Assembly: GCA_002451085.1 (NCBI GenBank)
Contig: DKBE01000091.1
Location: 1-49,233 of the forward strand
Length of the DNA: 49,233 nucleotides
Source: Proteobacteria bacterium UBA6908
GTDB taxonomy: Bacteria > Pseudomonadota > Gammaproteobacteria > Acidiferrobacterales > UBA6901
Reading direction: 5' to 3'
A program made the position numbers and the translations under genes. Every line of letters starts with the position of its first letter. Position 1 is the first letter of the stretch. The notes under the pieces were generated by a model. That model saw only the letters and a program-made list of their open reading frames with translations. It had not been told where the DNA came from and ran no database searches. Of the stretch, positions 25,590-35,300 are shown piece by piece.

Positions 25590-25994
25590 CTACAGGCTGG
25601 GCGTGGTGTCGCGACCGCCGCCACGGTGCGTGCTTTCGTAATGCGTCTGGCAACGAATGCAGCGCTTGGCCGTGGGGTAGGCCTCCAGGCGCTTGATGCC
25701 GATGTCGTCGCTGCAATCAACACATTCTCCATAGGTGCCGTCCGTAAGGCGCGCAAGCGCGGCGACCACGTCCGCCTGCTCGGCGACCTCCTTTTCCATT
25801 TGCAGAATCTGTCCATCGGAAATAATGTCTGCCACCGACTGTTCGGCCAAGTCCAGCACCCGTCCGGCGACCTCGGCATAGGTCTTGTCCGCATTGTTCA
25901 CCAACGAGGCATGAATGGCCTCGCGGAGCTCAAGATCGCGGGCGCGCAGGCGGTTGCGGAATTGGCTGATCTCCTGGGTAGTGAGGCGGGTCAT
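25590..25994 (-). CDS. DksA/TraR-family zinc-finger protein
   Basis: A 134-residue protein with a long N-terminal coiled coil and a C-terminal zinc finger, CX2C-X17-CX2C ('CVDCSDDIGIKRL' to 'CIRCQ'). DksA-type proteins enter the RNA polymerase secondary channel and modify initiation. The DxxDxA tip motif of E. coli DksA is not evident at the coiled-coil turn, so it may be a DksA-like stress factor with different activity. AGGAGTG precedes the ATG at 25992-25994. A Dnr box begins only 14 bases upstream, where binding could hinder its own promoter. Confidence 0.87.
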   Translation of the reverse strand: MTRLTTQEISQFRNRLRARDLELREAIHASLVNNADKTYAEVAGRVLDLAEQSVADIISDGQILQMEKEVAEQADVVAALARLTDGTYGECVDCSDDIGIKRLEAYPTAKRCIRCQTHYESTHRGGGRDTTPSL

Positions 25995-26007
25995 GAACAC
26001 TCCTGAA

Positions 26008-26021
26008 TTGACCGGAATCAA
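26008..26021 (+). promoter_or_regulatory. FNR/Dnr box upstream of cytochrome b561 gene
   Basis: TTGACCGGAATCAA has one mismatch from the consensus and lies in the divergent region between the DksA-like and cytochrome b561 genes. It is 64 bases upstream of the b561 start, a fitting distance for activation, and only 14 bases from the DksA-like start. Confidence 0.75.
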
Positions 26022-26084
26022 GTAAAACAAATTAGCGTTGCTTCATCATAATCCAACCTTAAGCTCCAGAACAGAGAACCACTT

Positions 26085-26660
26085 GTGCCCCCGATGCAAA
26101 CAAATACCGTGAAGGTGTGGGATCCACTGGTGCGGATCTTCCATTGGTCGCTGGTGGCAGGGTTTTCAACCGCCTATCTCAGCGGCGAGGTCGAGGGACT
26201 GACACTCCACGTCTGGTCCGGCTATCTGGTCGGTGGTCTTGTGCTGTTCCGATGGTTGTGGGGTCTTCTCGGAACCGAGCATGCCCGATTCCGTGATTTT
26301 ATCTTCTCTCCCGCCGTGGTCGTGGCGTACACGCGCGACCTGTTACACCATCAGGCCCGGCGCTACCTCGGGCACAATCCGCTGGGAGGTACCATGGTTG
26401 TGGCCCTGCTTGTGCTGCTCAGCTTGGTCACAGTGACCGGACTGGTCGTGTACGCGGCCAAAGAAGCGTCCGGCCCGTTGGCCGGGCTGATGAGCGGTAC
26501 ACCCGAATGGCTGGGTGACATGACGGAAGAAATTCATGAATTCTTCTCAAACCTCACCCTGCTGCTGGTGGGGCTGCACATCGCAGGGGTGGTGGTGAGC
26601 AGTGTGCTGCACCGTGAGAATCTGGTGCGCGCCATGATCACTGGCCGCAAACGGGCCTGA
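26085..26660 (+). CDS. Cytochrome b561 / Ni-Fe hydrogenase-type b cytochrome
   Basis: A 191-residue diheme-type membrane cytochrome with four helices. It begins 'VWDPLVRIFHWSLVAGF', the usual opening of the family, with likely heme ligands in 'FHWS', 'LHVWSG' and 'VGLHIAGV' and a loop 'RRYLGHNPLGG'. The GTG at 26085 has GAGAACC before it; the ATG at 26094 is an alternative. Such proteins pass electrons between quinones and small soluble or periplasmic partners. No cytochrome c gene is fused or adjacent. The Dnr box upstream makes it a candidate electron carrier in denitrification. Confidence 0.85.
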   Translation: MPPMQTNTVKVWDPLVRIFHWSLVAGFSTAYLSGEVEGLTLHVWSGYLVGGLVLFRWLWGLLGTEHARFRDFIFSPAVVVAYTRDLLHHQARRYLGHNPLGGTMVVALLVLLSLVTVTGLVVYAAKEASGPLAGLMSGTPEWLGDMTEEIHEFFSNLTLLLVGLHIAGVVVSSVLHRENLVRAMITGRKRA

Positions 26661-26673
26661 GCACCGGCCACCG

Positions 26674-27708
26674 TCAGGATCGGCGTGGACGGATGGCGAC
26701 ACGGTAAACCTTGCCAGTGGCATTAAACGTGATGTGCACCGGCAAAAACTGCTCGATCAACCAGGCAGTGGTGCGCGAATGCGACGTGACTTCGCGCACC
26801 GTGAAGGACGAGGCTCCCCGGGCGAGCGCCAGATACACAAGCAACTGGTCACTGGCGTGCACATCCAGCGTGACCCCGGCGTCGAGTTCCATCGTCAGAC
26901 TGCGTGCGGCGCATGTCGCGATGGCCTCGGCCGGCACCCCGCGTTGCGCCACTTCAGCGCCACCCAGCAACGTTTGGGCCGTGCGTGCCCACAACACCAC
27001 CGCTCCCCCCGACCCAACCGCGCGATCCGGTCCCAGCAGATCAACATTCAGCGAGACTGGCCCGAAACGCGCCAGTCGCTGTCGGGCCGTGTTCTCCATC
27101 CGCTCCAGAATGTGTGTGGGCAGGTTGGCAATGTGCAGTGCCCCGCCCAGTTCTTCGAGCATCCCAGGCGCGTCCAAGGTGATACCGGTGAGCCGTGCCG
27201 GTTCGACGGTAAGCACTGCCTCGCCACCACCGCGCGGGTAGTAACCACGCTGCACGACTTCGAGTGTCGCGCGCACACCAAGGCGCGCGAGCAGCGGCAA
27301 TAACACATGCTGCAGATAGTCGAGCGGTGGCGCGGCGCGCACATCGGTACCGCCACGTACCCGCAGTTGTACCGCAGCGGGTGCCGCCAGCGCCACCGGC
27401 AGCAGGGCCTGCAGCACCAGCGTGATCGAGCCGGCGGTGCCGACATCGAATCGAAATTCGCCGCTGCGAAGTCGATCGGGGCGCAGAACGAATTCCGTGG
27501 CACGCAACGCCAATCCATCCGTCTCGGCGCCGCACAGCTCGGTAACCGCCCGCACCGCCGCCAGGTGTTGCGGGGCAAGCCCGGATGGATCGCGGCGCGC
27601 GCGCACATTTGCCAGTCGTACCGGCGTGCCGGTAATCGCGGCCAGCGCACAAGCCATGCGCACAAGCTGGCCGCCGCCCTCGCCATGTGCGCCATCGATC
27701 ATCATCAT
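26674..27708 (-). CDS. rtcA: RNA 3'-terminal phosphate cyclase RtcA
   Basis: ATP-dependent enzyme that converts RNA 3'-phosphate ends to 2',3'-cyclic phosphate. The 344 residues begin with the family motif 'GEGGGQLVRMACALA' and contain 'DVGTAGSITLVLQALLPV', 'YYPRGGGEAVL' and a C-terminal 'SHSRTTAWLIEQFLP' with the histidine that is AMP-modified in the known enzyme. Length is normal. The ATG overlaps the stop of the DUF72 gene by four bases (ATGA). The usual partner ligase RtcB and the sigma-54 regulator RtcR are not in the window. Confidence 0.94.
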   Translation of the reverse strand: MMMIDGAHGEGGGQLVRMACALAAITGTPVRLANVRARRDPSGLAPQHLAAVRAVTELCGAETDGLALRATEFVLRPDRLRSGEFRFDVGTAGSITLVLQALLPVALAAPAAVQLRVRGGTDVRAAPPLDYLQHVLLPLLARLGVRATLEVVQRGYYPRGGGEAVLTVEPARLTGITLDAPGMLEELGGALHIANLPTHILERMENTARQRLARFGPVSLNVDLLGPDRAVGSGGAVVLWARTAQTLLGGAEVAQRGVPAEAIATCAARSLTMELDAGVTLDVHASDQLLVYLALARGASSFTVREVTSHSRTTAWLIEQFLPVHITFNATGKVYRVAIRPRRS

Positions 27709-28439
27709 GTCCGTGCTCCGGCGAGCAGATTGTGCAGCTGGCGGGCATTGTCCACAGCATGCGCGGCCTCATCGTTATCAAAATACACATAGACGCGCCG
27801 CAACTTCCGCCATCCCCGGATTTCATTCGCCCAGGCAGCAAGTGCGGCGACTGAATACGCACCGGCATAGGCGTCGGTCAACGGTCCATGCAATCGCAGG
27901 TAGGCAAAGTCGGCCGTGAGGACATGCGGGGACTCGAACCCGGCCAGGTCATAGATGCAGAACGCCGCATTATGGCGACGTAACAGCGCATACACTTGCG
28001 GGTTATGCCAGGACGGATCGCGGAACTCGAACACATACTCGCGATGGGACGGCAGGTTTCGCAGAAACGCCGCCAGGCGCTCCGGGTTGCTGTGCCAACG
28101 CGGTGGCAACTGGAACAGCAACGGCCCGGCTTTGGGACCGAGCGCCTGCGCCATGGCCAGCAGTGCACGTAACGGCCGTTGCGGATCGCGCAGTTTTTTC
28201 ATGTGCGTGATCGTACGGTTGGCCTTGATCGCAAATGTGAACGGCGCTGGCACTGTCTCTCGCCAGTGACGCACGGTAGCCAGCGACGGCTGGCGATAGA
28301 AGCTGGCGTTGATTTCGACACTTGAGAAGTGGCGAGCGTAGAAACCGAGCCATTCGGACGATGGAAGTCCGGCCGGATAGAACCGCTCCCGCCAGTGCGG
28401 ATAGTGCCAGCCGGAAGTCCCGATACGGTACGTGGTCAT
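27705..28439 (-). CDS. DUF72 (YecE-like) TIM-barrel protein
   Basis: A 244-residue member of DUF72, a TIM-barrel family of unknown biochemical role. It starts with the typical 'RIGTSGWHYPHWRERFYPAG' (here split: 'RIGTSGWHYPHW', 'RFYPAGLP'), followed by 'FSSVEINASFYR', 'FEFRDPSWH', 'YLRLHGP' and the late 'VYVYFDNDEAAHAVDNA'. I use the ATG at 28437-28439, which has AGGACGG upstream; a GTG one codon earlier is possible. It is in the moeA-DUF72-rtcA series, coupled to rtcA by a four-base overlap. Confidence 0.9.
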   Translation of the reverse strand: MTTYRIGTSGWHYPHWRERFYPAGLPSSEWLGFYARHFSSVEINASFYRQPSLATVRHWRETVPAPFTFAIKANRTITHMKKLRDPQRPLRALLAMAQALGPKAGPLLFQLPPRWHSNPERLAAFLRNLPSHREYVFEFRDPSWHNPQVYALLRRHNAAFCIYDLAGFESPHVLTADFAYLRLHGPLTDAYAGAYSVAALAAWANEIRGWRKLRRVYVYFDNDEAAHAVDNARQLHNLLAGART

Positions 28440-28472
28440 CACACCGTCCTTTCCGGCTGCGAGGCCTGCCCG

Positions 28473-29660
28473 CTACAGCAGAACCACCTGCACCGTATCC
28501 CCAACCGCGAAACCCGAGCTGTCTTCCGAAACACGAATAAACCCGTTGGTGTGGCGTAGCGGGCCGAGCATGTGCGAACCCTGGCCCTTCAGGCACTCCA
28601 CCTGCAACACGCCATTCGCCGACACTGCCCGTGCACGGAGAAATTCCATGCGTCCGGGGTTGCGCCGGAAACTGTTGGTGGCGGTCGCCGGCAATTCCAG
28701 CCATGGCTGCACGCCGTGATGCCAGGCAAAAAGCGCCGGTTCCACAAACAGTTTGAAGGTCACCAGACTCGACACCGGATTACCGGGCAGCGCAAAGAAG
28801 TGCGTCCGCGCACCGATCCGCCCAAACGCCACCGGCTTGCCGGGCTTGATCCTGGCCTTCCAGAAACTGACCTCGCCGATTTCAGCAAATACCTGTTTGA
28901 CCAGGTCGTGATCGCCGACCGAGGCACCACCGCTGGTGATGATGAAATCGTAGTCAGCGGACTGCCGCAGAAACGCCCGCAGCTGTGCCGGGTCATCGCG
29001 AACGGTGCCGCCGTCGACGACCTCGACACCGAGCGCTTCAAGTTGCAGCAATGTCGCCAGCCGGTTGGATTCATAAATTTGCCCGGGCTGGAGCGACTGA
29101 CCGGGCGCCACCAGCTCATCGCCAGTGGCCACCACCAGCGCGCGCGGTCGCCGGAATACCGGCACCGCGGCTACCCCGGCCGCGGCCAGCAGCGCCAGAT
29201 CGTAGGCCAACAATTGCTGCCCCACGCTATATAAGGTATCGCCAGCACGGAAATCTTCACCGCGCCGACGTACCTGGTTGCCGCGCGGCGTCTCCGCCGG
29301 GAAAAGCGCGGAATCGCCCAGCCGCTCAACATCTTCCTGCATTACCACAGTGTCGGCCCCTGCCGGCAACGGTGCGCCAGTGAAGATGCGCATGGCGGTC
29401 CCGGGCACCAAGGTCTGCGGGCGGCTGCCACAGCTTGACTCACCCGCGACCGGCAGCTTGAAACCATGGGTGGCGAAATCGGCATGCGCCATGGTGTAAC
29501 CATCCATGGCCGAATTGTCGAACGCCGGATTGTCGACCGTGGCGCGCAGGGGCGCTGCCACAAACCGCCCATTCGCCGCCGCCAACGACACGGTTTCCAT
29601 ACGATCACCCGGCTGGATACGGCTAAGAATGGCAGCTTGGGCCTCGGCGAGTGACAACAT
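28473..29660 (-). CDS. moeA: Molybdopterin molybdenumtransferase MoeA
   Basis: Inserts molybdate into adenylylated molybdopterin in the cytoplasm. The 395 residues show 'DNSAMDGYTMAH', 'DTVVMQEDVE', the MoCF-biosynthesis core 'VATGDELVAPGQ' and 'TSGGASVGDHDLV', 'ALPGNPVSSLVTFKLF' and a C-terminal beta domain. The start is the ATG at 29658-29660. It begins a minus-strand series with DUF72 and rtcA. The moaB and moaC genes lie on the other side of dnr, so Moco genes flank the regulator. Nitrate reductase, the likely consumer, is not in the window. Confidence 0.96.
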   Translation of the reverse strand: MLSLAEAQAAILSRIQPGDRMETVSLAAANGRFVAAPLRATVDNPAFDNSAMDGYTMAHADFATHGFKLPVAGESSCGSRPQTLVPGTAMRIFTGAPLPAGADTVVMQEDVERLGDSALFPAETPRGNQVRRRGEDFRAGDTLYSVGQQLLAYDLALLAAAGVAAVPVFRRPRALVVATGDELVAPGQSLQPGQIYESNRLATLLQLEALGVEVVDGGTVRDDPAQLRAFLRQSADYDFIITSGGASVGDHDLVKQVFAEIGEVSFWKARIKPGKPVAFGRIGARTHFFALPGNPVSSLVTFKLFVEPALFAWHHGVQPWLELPATATNSFRRNPGRMEFLRARAVSANGVLQVECLKGQGSHMLGPLRHTNGFIRVSEDSSGFAVGDTVQVVLL

Positions 29661-29906
29661 CACATATCTCCAGTCTGGCGGCCATTGTGGACGATGCTGA
29701 AGTCACGTGCAAAACCGGAGGCGGACTCCACCGGCTCCGTCCAGCAATACCAATCGTCGGCTATTTGCAAAACCGCCTTCCTGAAATCGTAGAATCCGCC
29801 AGTTCCGGGTATTTGCCTGGATACACCCGGATGCTTGCCGATGAAGACCTCCGGTGAGCGCAAGTGTTTTACCCCCCCATCAATAACAACAACACGGAGA
29901 TTGCAC

Positions 29907-30308
29907 ATGTATCGTAACAACTCATTCCGAGTGGTTCTCGCGGCGGTCGCTGCCGCTGGTCTTGTCTCAATGGAAACCATGGCTGGCGAAACGCTGAATT
30001 CCAAGCAGATCAAGGAAATGTTCGCCGACAAGACCATTGATGCCGTCAATCATGTCCAAGGCGGCAAGTCGCAACTCACCTACTTCTCGGCGGACGGCAA
30101 GATTGCCCAGAAGGCCCCGAGCGGTGAGAAACGGGAAGGCAGCTGGCGCGTGAGCGACAAGAACCAGCAGTGCATTACCTGGTCGGGCCAGAAGGAAGTC
30201 TGTAGCTCGCTGCAGGCTCGCGGCGACGGGACTTATGACCGAATTGTCGGCGACAAGGCCGTGGTGACCATCCAGAAGATGCGCGACGGCAACCTGCTCG
30301 ACAAGTAA
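29907..30308 (+). CDS. Small secreted protein, DUF995-like
   Basis: A 133-residue exported protein with a signal peptide (hydrophobic 'VVLAAVAAAGLVSM', cleavage near 'TMAGE'). The mature part reads 'LNSKQIKEMFADKTID', 'LTYFSADGKI', 'GSWRVSDKNQQCITW' and 'CSSLQARGDGTYDRI', a pattern reminiscent of DUF995, with two cysteines that may pair. The ATG at 29907 follows CGGAG, which rules out the longer frame. A strong hairpin ends the gene. It is a single-gene unit just before dnr. The function is unknown and the family match is by pattern only. Confidence 0.7.
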   Translation: MYRNNSFRVVLAAVAAAGLVSMETMAGETLNSKQIKEMFADKTIDAVNHVQGGKSQLTYFSADGKIAQKAPSGEKREGSWRVSDKNQQCITWSGQKEVCSSLQARGDGTYDRIVGDKAVVTIQKMRDGNLLDK

Positions 30309-30325
30309 TTGCATTCTGCAGTACG

Positions 30326-30351
30326 CGCAGGCGCCGGGTCCGGCGCCTGCG
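30326..30351 (+). terminator. Strong hairpin after the small secreted protein gene
   Basis: A 12-bp perfect stem (CGCAGGCGCCGG / CCGGCGCCTGCG) with a minimal two-base spacer begins 17 bases after the stop codon. It is followed by a weakly T-rich stretch. It is likely a terminator separating this gene from dnr. Confidence 0.6.
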
Positions 30352-30418
30352 ATGCCTTCTGATCACGCTCCTCGGGCGTATAACCACCAACCGTCAAACA
30401 GGGTTATCATGCACGCAC

Positions 30419-31147
30419 ATGAGACCCTTCCAGGTTGAAAATCAGGTATTCGGCGAGCTGCGCCAGGCTTATTTATTCGCAGATGCCGACGATGAGCAGC
30501 TCACCCGACTGTGCGTCGGTATGCAGATACTCGAACTGCCACAGGGCACGGCATTGTTTCACCACGGCCAACCGGCCAACCGGTTCTTTTTCGTACGCGC
30601 CGGCCAGGTCAAGTTGTTCCGGGTATCACCGGACGGCCACGAGAAGATCATCGAGATAATCCGCGCCGGCCAGACCTTCGCCGAGGCAGTCATGTTCATG
30701 GGCGAGCAGGCACGGTATCCGGTGAATTGCGAGGCGATCGAGGACACCCGGCTGCTGGCCTTTGATCAAAAGAAATTCCTGCAGGTGCTTGAGCAATCAC
30801 ACGAGATCAGCTTTGGCATGCTGGCCGCCATGAGCCGGCGCCTGCATATGCTGGTGAACCAGATCGATAGCCTCACGCTGCAGAACGCCACCTACCGACT
30901 GGTCATGTACCTGCTCGAGGAGGCCCCACGTGAAGCTCGTCCGGGCGCCGATCTGGAACTGACCACACCAAAGAGTGCACTGGCCTCGCGGCTCGCCATT
31001 CAACCCGAGACCTTTTCGCGCCTGCTGGCCAAGTTGCGCGATCAGGGTTTGATTGAAGTGCACGGTCCCCATATTATCCTGCGTAATCTGCAGGGCCTTC
31101 GCGAACTGGTGTACGTACCGGCCGCCGAGCCACCGCGCCTCGGATAG
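30419..31147 (+). CDS. dnr: Dnr-type Crp/Fnr transcription regulator
   Basis: NO-responsive regulator of denitrification genes. The 242 residues have a cyclic-nucleotide-type sensor domain (about 20-140), a dimerisation helix and a C-terminal winged helix. The recognition helix 'QPETFSRLLAKL' contains E-x2-SR, the residues that in FNR read TTGAT-N4-ATCAA, matching the five boxes in this window. The four cysteines that bind the FNR oxygen-sensing cluster are absent, so a Dnr-like heme/NO mechanism is likely. Similarity to Pseudomonas DNR includes 'AEAVMFM' and 'LTLQNATYRLVMYLL'. It is immediately upstream of moaB. Confidence 0.93.
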   Translation: MRPFQVENQVFGELRQAYLFADADDEQLTRLCVGMQILELPQGTALFHHGQPANRFFFVRAGQVKLFRVSPDGHEKIIEIIRAGQTFAEAVMFMGEQARYPVNCEAIEDTRLLAFDQKKFLQVLEQSHEISFGMLAAMSRRLHMLVNQIDSLTLQNATYRLVMYLLEEAPREARPGADLELTTPKSALASRLAIQPETFSRLLAKLRDQGLIEVHGPHIILRNLQGLRELVYVPAAEPPRLG

Positions 31148-31170
31148 TGCATTTCAGACTGCCCGCCATC

Positions 31171-31710
31171 ATGAGCAAACCTTCCCGAACCTTCGTGCCC
31201 CTGAATGTCGCGGTGCTGACGCTGTCGGACACGCGCACTCCGGATAATGACACCTCTGGTGACCTGATTGCCGAGAAACTCACGACCGCCGGTCACCATG
31301 TCTCTTCACGCGCGATCGTGCGCGAGGACCTCGACAAACTGCGCGCCCGGTTCGAGGCCTGGATCAACGACCCGAATATCGATGTGATTATCTCCACCGG
31401 CGGGACTGGCATGACCCAGCGTGACCTCACGCCCGAGGCCACCGCCCCGTTCATCAATAAATCGATCCCCGGCTTCGGCGAACTGTTTCGATGGCTGTCG
31501 TATGCCGAGATCGGCACTTCCACGATCCAGTCGCGCGCCGATGCCGGCATCACTGCCAATGGCACGGTAATCTTCATGATGCCGGGCTCGACCAACGCAT
31601 GCCGGCTGGGGATGGACAAGATCATCCTCTCGCAGCTCGATGCCAGCTACCGGCCGTGCAACCTGGTGGAGCTGCTGCCGCGCATTCGTCATGAGGCGGC
31701 ACCCGAATAA
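31171..31710 (+). CDS. moaB: Molybdopterin adenylyltransferase / MoaB
   Basis: MoaB/Mog-family protein of molybdenum cofactor synthesis, 179 residues. It shows '[19 protein letters not shown]', '[20 protein letters not shown]' and '[15 protein letters not shown]', the conserved MPT-binding surface. The ATG at 31171 is chosen from homology; the frame is open slightly further up. It follows dnr by 23 bases and precedes moaC by one base, so the three may share a transcript. Confidence 0.95.
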   Translation: MSKPSRTFVPLNVAVLTLSDTRTPDNDTSGDLIAEKLTTAGHHVSSRAIVREDLDKLRARFEAWINDPNIDVIISTGGTGMTQRDLTPEATAPFINKSIPGFGELFRWLSYAEIGTSTIQSRADAGITANGTVIFMMPGSTNACRLGMDKIILSQLDASYRPCNLVELLPRIRHEAAPE

Positions 31711-31711
31711 G

Positions 31712-32197
31712 ATGAGCAAACTGACCCACATAAAGGAAACCGGCGAGGCACACATGGTGGATGTGGGCGGCAAGGCCGCGACCGCGCGCGAGGCGGTGGC
31801 CGAGGGCCGCATCCGCATGCAGCCGGAAACGCTGCGGCTGATCATCGCCGGCGGGCACCAGAAAGGAGATGTGCTGGCCGTGGCGCGAGTCGCCGGCATC
31901 ATGGCGGCCAAGAAAACGGCCGAGCTGATTCCGCTCTGCCATCCGATCGCACTCACCCGCGTCGAAGTGGAGCTCACACCCGATGAAAAGCAGAGCGCCA
32001 TCCATTGTCGCGTCATCGCCGCCACAGTCGGACCGACCGGCGTCGAAATGGAAGCGCTCACCGCCGTGCAAATCGCGCTGCTCACTGTCTACGACATGTG
32101 CAAGGCGGTGGACCGCGGCATGACCCTCACCGATATCGGCCTGGTATCGAAGCGGGGCGGAAAATCCGGTGAGTGGCGGCGCCCGTCACCAACCTGA
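31712..32197 (+). CDS. moaC: Cyclic pyranopterin monophosphate synthase MoaC
   Basis: Acts with MoaA at the first step of Moco synthesis, forming cyclic pyranopterin monophosphate. The 161 residues contain '[18 protein letters not shown]', '[20 protein letters not shown]', '[13 protein letters not shown]' and '[13 protein letters not shown]', with catalytic Lys and Asp in the expected places. Its ATG follows the moaB stop by one base. MoaA is not in the window. It is followed by a long hairpin. Confidence 0.96.
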   Translation: MSKLTHIKETGEAHMVDVGGKAATAREAVAEGRIRMQPETLRLIIAGGHQKGDVLAVARVAGIMAAKKTAELIPLCHPIALTRVEVELTPDEKQSAIHCRVIAATVGPTGVEMEALTAVQIALLTVYDMCKAVDRGMTLTDIGLVSKRGGKSGEWRRPSPT

Positions 32198-32249
32198 ACC
32201 CGCGAAGACCCCGCTTCCCAGTTTGGCCTGAACACCACCAGGAAGTGAT

Positions 32250-32289
32250 GCCGATCCCCCCTTTCCTGCAGGGGAAAAGGGGGATCGGC
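32250..32289 (+). terminator. Long hairpin after moaC
   Basis: GCCGATCCCCC (32250-32260) pairs perfectly with GGGGGATCGGC (32279-32289), and the intervening CTTTCC-type sequence can extend the stem around a TGCA loop. No T-run follows. It probably ends or insulates the dnr-moaB-moaC transcript. The remainder of 32198-32392 shows nothing else. Confidence 0.55.
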
Positions 32290-32392
32290 GGGCCAATCCC
32301 CGCTCTCGGGTGTGCGGTTCAGTGAAGCACTGCACGCCGGCAGCGATGCGGTTAAAATAGCCGCCCTAACGCCGATCCGTACGAGACCCGAT

Positions 32393-35300
32393 ATGTCCTC
32401 ACTATCACTCGGCCTGCTAGGCCTGGGTTATGCCGATTTGCAGTCCGTGGACGGTCTCGCCCGCCTCGACGCAGAATTTCTTGCGCGCTTCAAGGCCGTC
32501 GATCCGGCCCGCCACGAGCAGCTGCTCGCCTATCGCGCCGGCCAGGCCCTGACCCCGACCGATACCAGTGAGCTGCTGCTGGCCTGTGCCCCGCTGCTTG
32601 ATGACCTTATCGGCTCGCTGTTCGGCATCGAGAAAGAACTCGCGACCATCCGCCATTCGACCCTGGCGCACAATCCGGTACTGGCGTTCAAGAAACAATT
32701 CGTCGCGCGGCGCGCGCGCCGCCGGCTAACGAAGAAAGAGGAATTCGAGACGTTTGCCGAACTGGACCAGTGGCTACTGGGCGCTCTCAAAACCGCCGGC
32801 CTCAACAGCGACGACCGCGAACTGGCAGTCGCCCGGTTCGGGGAGCAGCTGCTTACCGATGAAAAAGCCAATGCCGACCCGGTCGAGAAACTGACCCGCT
32901 GGTGCATCCGCGCCCTCACCGCCGATGACGGCAAGGCCGCTGTCCGGGGCTGGGTCAGCTTCAAGCTGCCGGAAGGCATAGACCCGGCCAACCTCGTTCC
33001 GATCCGGGTAGTGGCGGTGGATGGTGTCGAACGCTTTGAAAACGCCAGCGGCGTCTCGCGTCCGCGCGACGGTTTCCACCTCACCGACCTGCGCATGGAT
33101 GCGCGCAGCGTGCAGAACGAAGTCAATTACTGCGTCTATTGTCACGATCACGACGGCGATTTCTGCTCCAAGGGTTTCCCGGAGAAAAAGGGCCAGCCGG
33201 AACTGGGCATCAAGAAAAATGCGCTTGGCGTACCGCTCGACGGCTGCCCGCTGGAAGAAAAGATCTCCGAGATGCACAGCCTGAAGCGCGACGGTCAAAC
33301 GGTCGCGGCGCTGGCCATGATCATGGTCGACAACCCGATGTGCCCGGCCACCGGCCACCGCATCTGCAACGACTGCATGAAAGCCTGCATCTACCAAAAG
33401 CAGGACCCGGTCAACATCCCGCAGATCGAAACCCGCTGCCTGACCGACGTGCTGGCGCTGCCGTATGGTGTCGAGATCTACGATCTGCTCACGCGCTGGA
33501 ATCCGCTGCGTGCCAAACAGTGGTTGCCAAAACCCTACAACGGCAAGAAAGTACTGATCACCGGCCTCGGTCCGGCCGGCTTCACCCTCGCCCATCATCT
33601 GCTGCAGGAAGGCTGCGCGGTAGTCGGCGTGGACGGGCTCAAGATCGAGTCGTTGCCGGAAGAACTGGTGAATAACCCGGTTCGCGATTACCGCAACCTG
33701 GAAGAGGACCTCGATACCCGCGTGATGTCCGGCTTCGGCGGCGTTGCCGAGTACGGTATCACCGTGCGCTGGGACAAAAACTTCCTCAAGCTCATCTATC
33801 TCACGCTCGCGCGGCGCGCACGCTTTCAGGCCTTCGGCTGTGTACGCTTCGGCGGTACCGTCACGCTCGACGTCGCCTGGGAACTGGGCTTCGACCATGT
33901 GGCGATTGCGGTTGGCGCCGGGTTACCGTCAGCCCTCCCCATCCCGGGATCGCTGGCGCGCGGCATGCGCCAGGCGGCCGATTTCCTTATGGCCCTGCAG
34001 CTCACCGGTGCCGCCAAGAACGCCAGTCTCGCCAATCTGCAGGTGCGGCTGCCGGCGGTCGTGATCGGTGGTGGCCTGACCGGCATCGACACCGCCACCG
34101 AAGTGCAGGCCTATTACATCAAGCAGGTCGAGAAGACCCTGACTCGCTATGAACAGCTGGTGGCCGCGCAGGGTGAAGCCCACGTGCGTCACGGTCTCGA
34201 TGTCGAGTCGCTGGATGTCCTGAATGAATATCTCGCCCATGGCAAGCTGGTGCGCGCCGAGCGCAAGCTTGCCGAGAAGGAAAATCGCCAACCGAATTTT
34301 ACTTCGCTGATCCAGCAGTGGGGTGGCGTCACAGTCGCCTACCGACGGAAACTCTCGGAGTCACCGGCCTACCAGCGCAACCACGAAGAAGTGATCAAGG
34401 CCATGGAAGAAGGCATTTACTATGCCGAGGCCCTGAGCCCGTCGTCGGCCGCACTCGATGAGTACAGTCATGTGGCCGCGCTGGTGTGCAAGCGCATGAA
34501 GGAAAACGCCGACGGTAAACTGGTGGAAAGCGATGAGCAGGTGCGCCTGCCGGCACGCGCGATTTTCGTCGCCACCGGCGCGCGCCCGAATATCGCCTAC
34601 CACTTCGAGCATCGTGGCAGCTTCGAGGTCGAAAGCGGCCACTACAAGCCGCACGAGGTCGACGGCGCGGCCGTCGCCGTGAACAGGCACTGCAAGACCG
34701 TGGATTTCGGTCCGTTTACTTCGTACCAGAAGGAGGGCCGGCGCGTCAGTTACATCGGCGACACCCACCCCACCTTCGCCGGCAGCGTGGTCAAGGCCGT
34801 CGCCTCCGGTTACCGCACCTATCCGAAGATCATGGCGGCGCTCGGCGAGCGTGCCACGGAGGAAGGCGACGATATGGAATACGCCGCGTTCCGTGAGGAC
34901 ATGCAGGACATGTTCCAGCCGCGGCTGATCTCCGTGCAGCGCTGCGCCAGCAACGCCGTGGAACTCACCATCCACGCGCCGATGGCGGCCCGGCACTTTA
35001 AACCCGGACAGATCTACCGCCTGCAAAATTATGAACGCCTCTCGCCGGTGATCGACGGCACGCGCCTGCAGACCGAAACCATGGCCATCACCGGTTCGAA
35101 AGTCGACCCGGAACAGGGTACGGTGAGGCTTATCGTGCTCGAGCGCGGCGCGAGCTCGCGTCTTGCCGCGACCTTCAGGCCGGGTGAGCCTATCGCCCTC
35201 ATGGGTCCGAGCGGCACCTCGGCACATATTCCTCATAACCAGACCCTGCTGTTGGTGGCCGACCGCATCGGCGCCACCGGTGTACGTGCACTCGCCCCGG

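Noticed and set aside
30361..30418. Possible Dnr autoregulatory box before dnr
   Set aside because: GTCAA and TTATCA fragments occur but no TTGAT-N4-ATCAA spacing can be made.
26674..32197. Frames on the strand opposite moeA, rtcA, moaB and moaC
   Set aside because: All lie entirely within strongly supported genes and show low-complexity arginine-rich translations.
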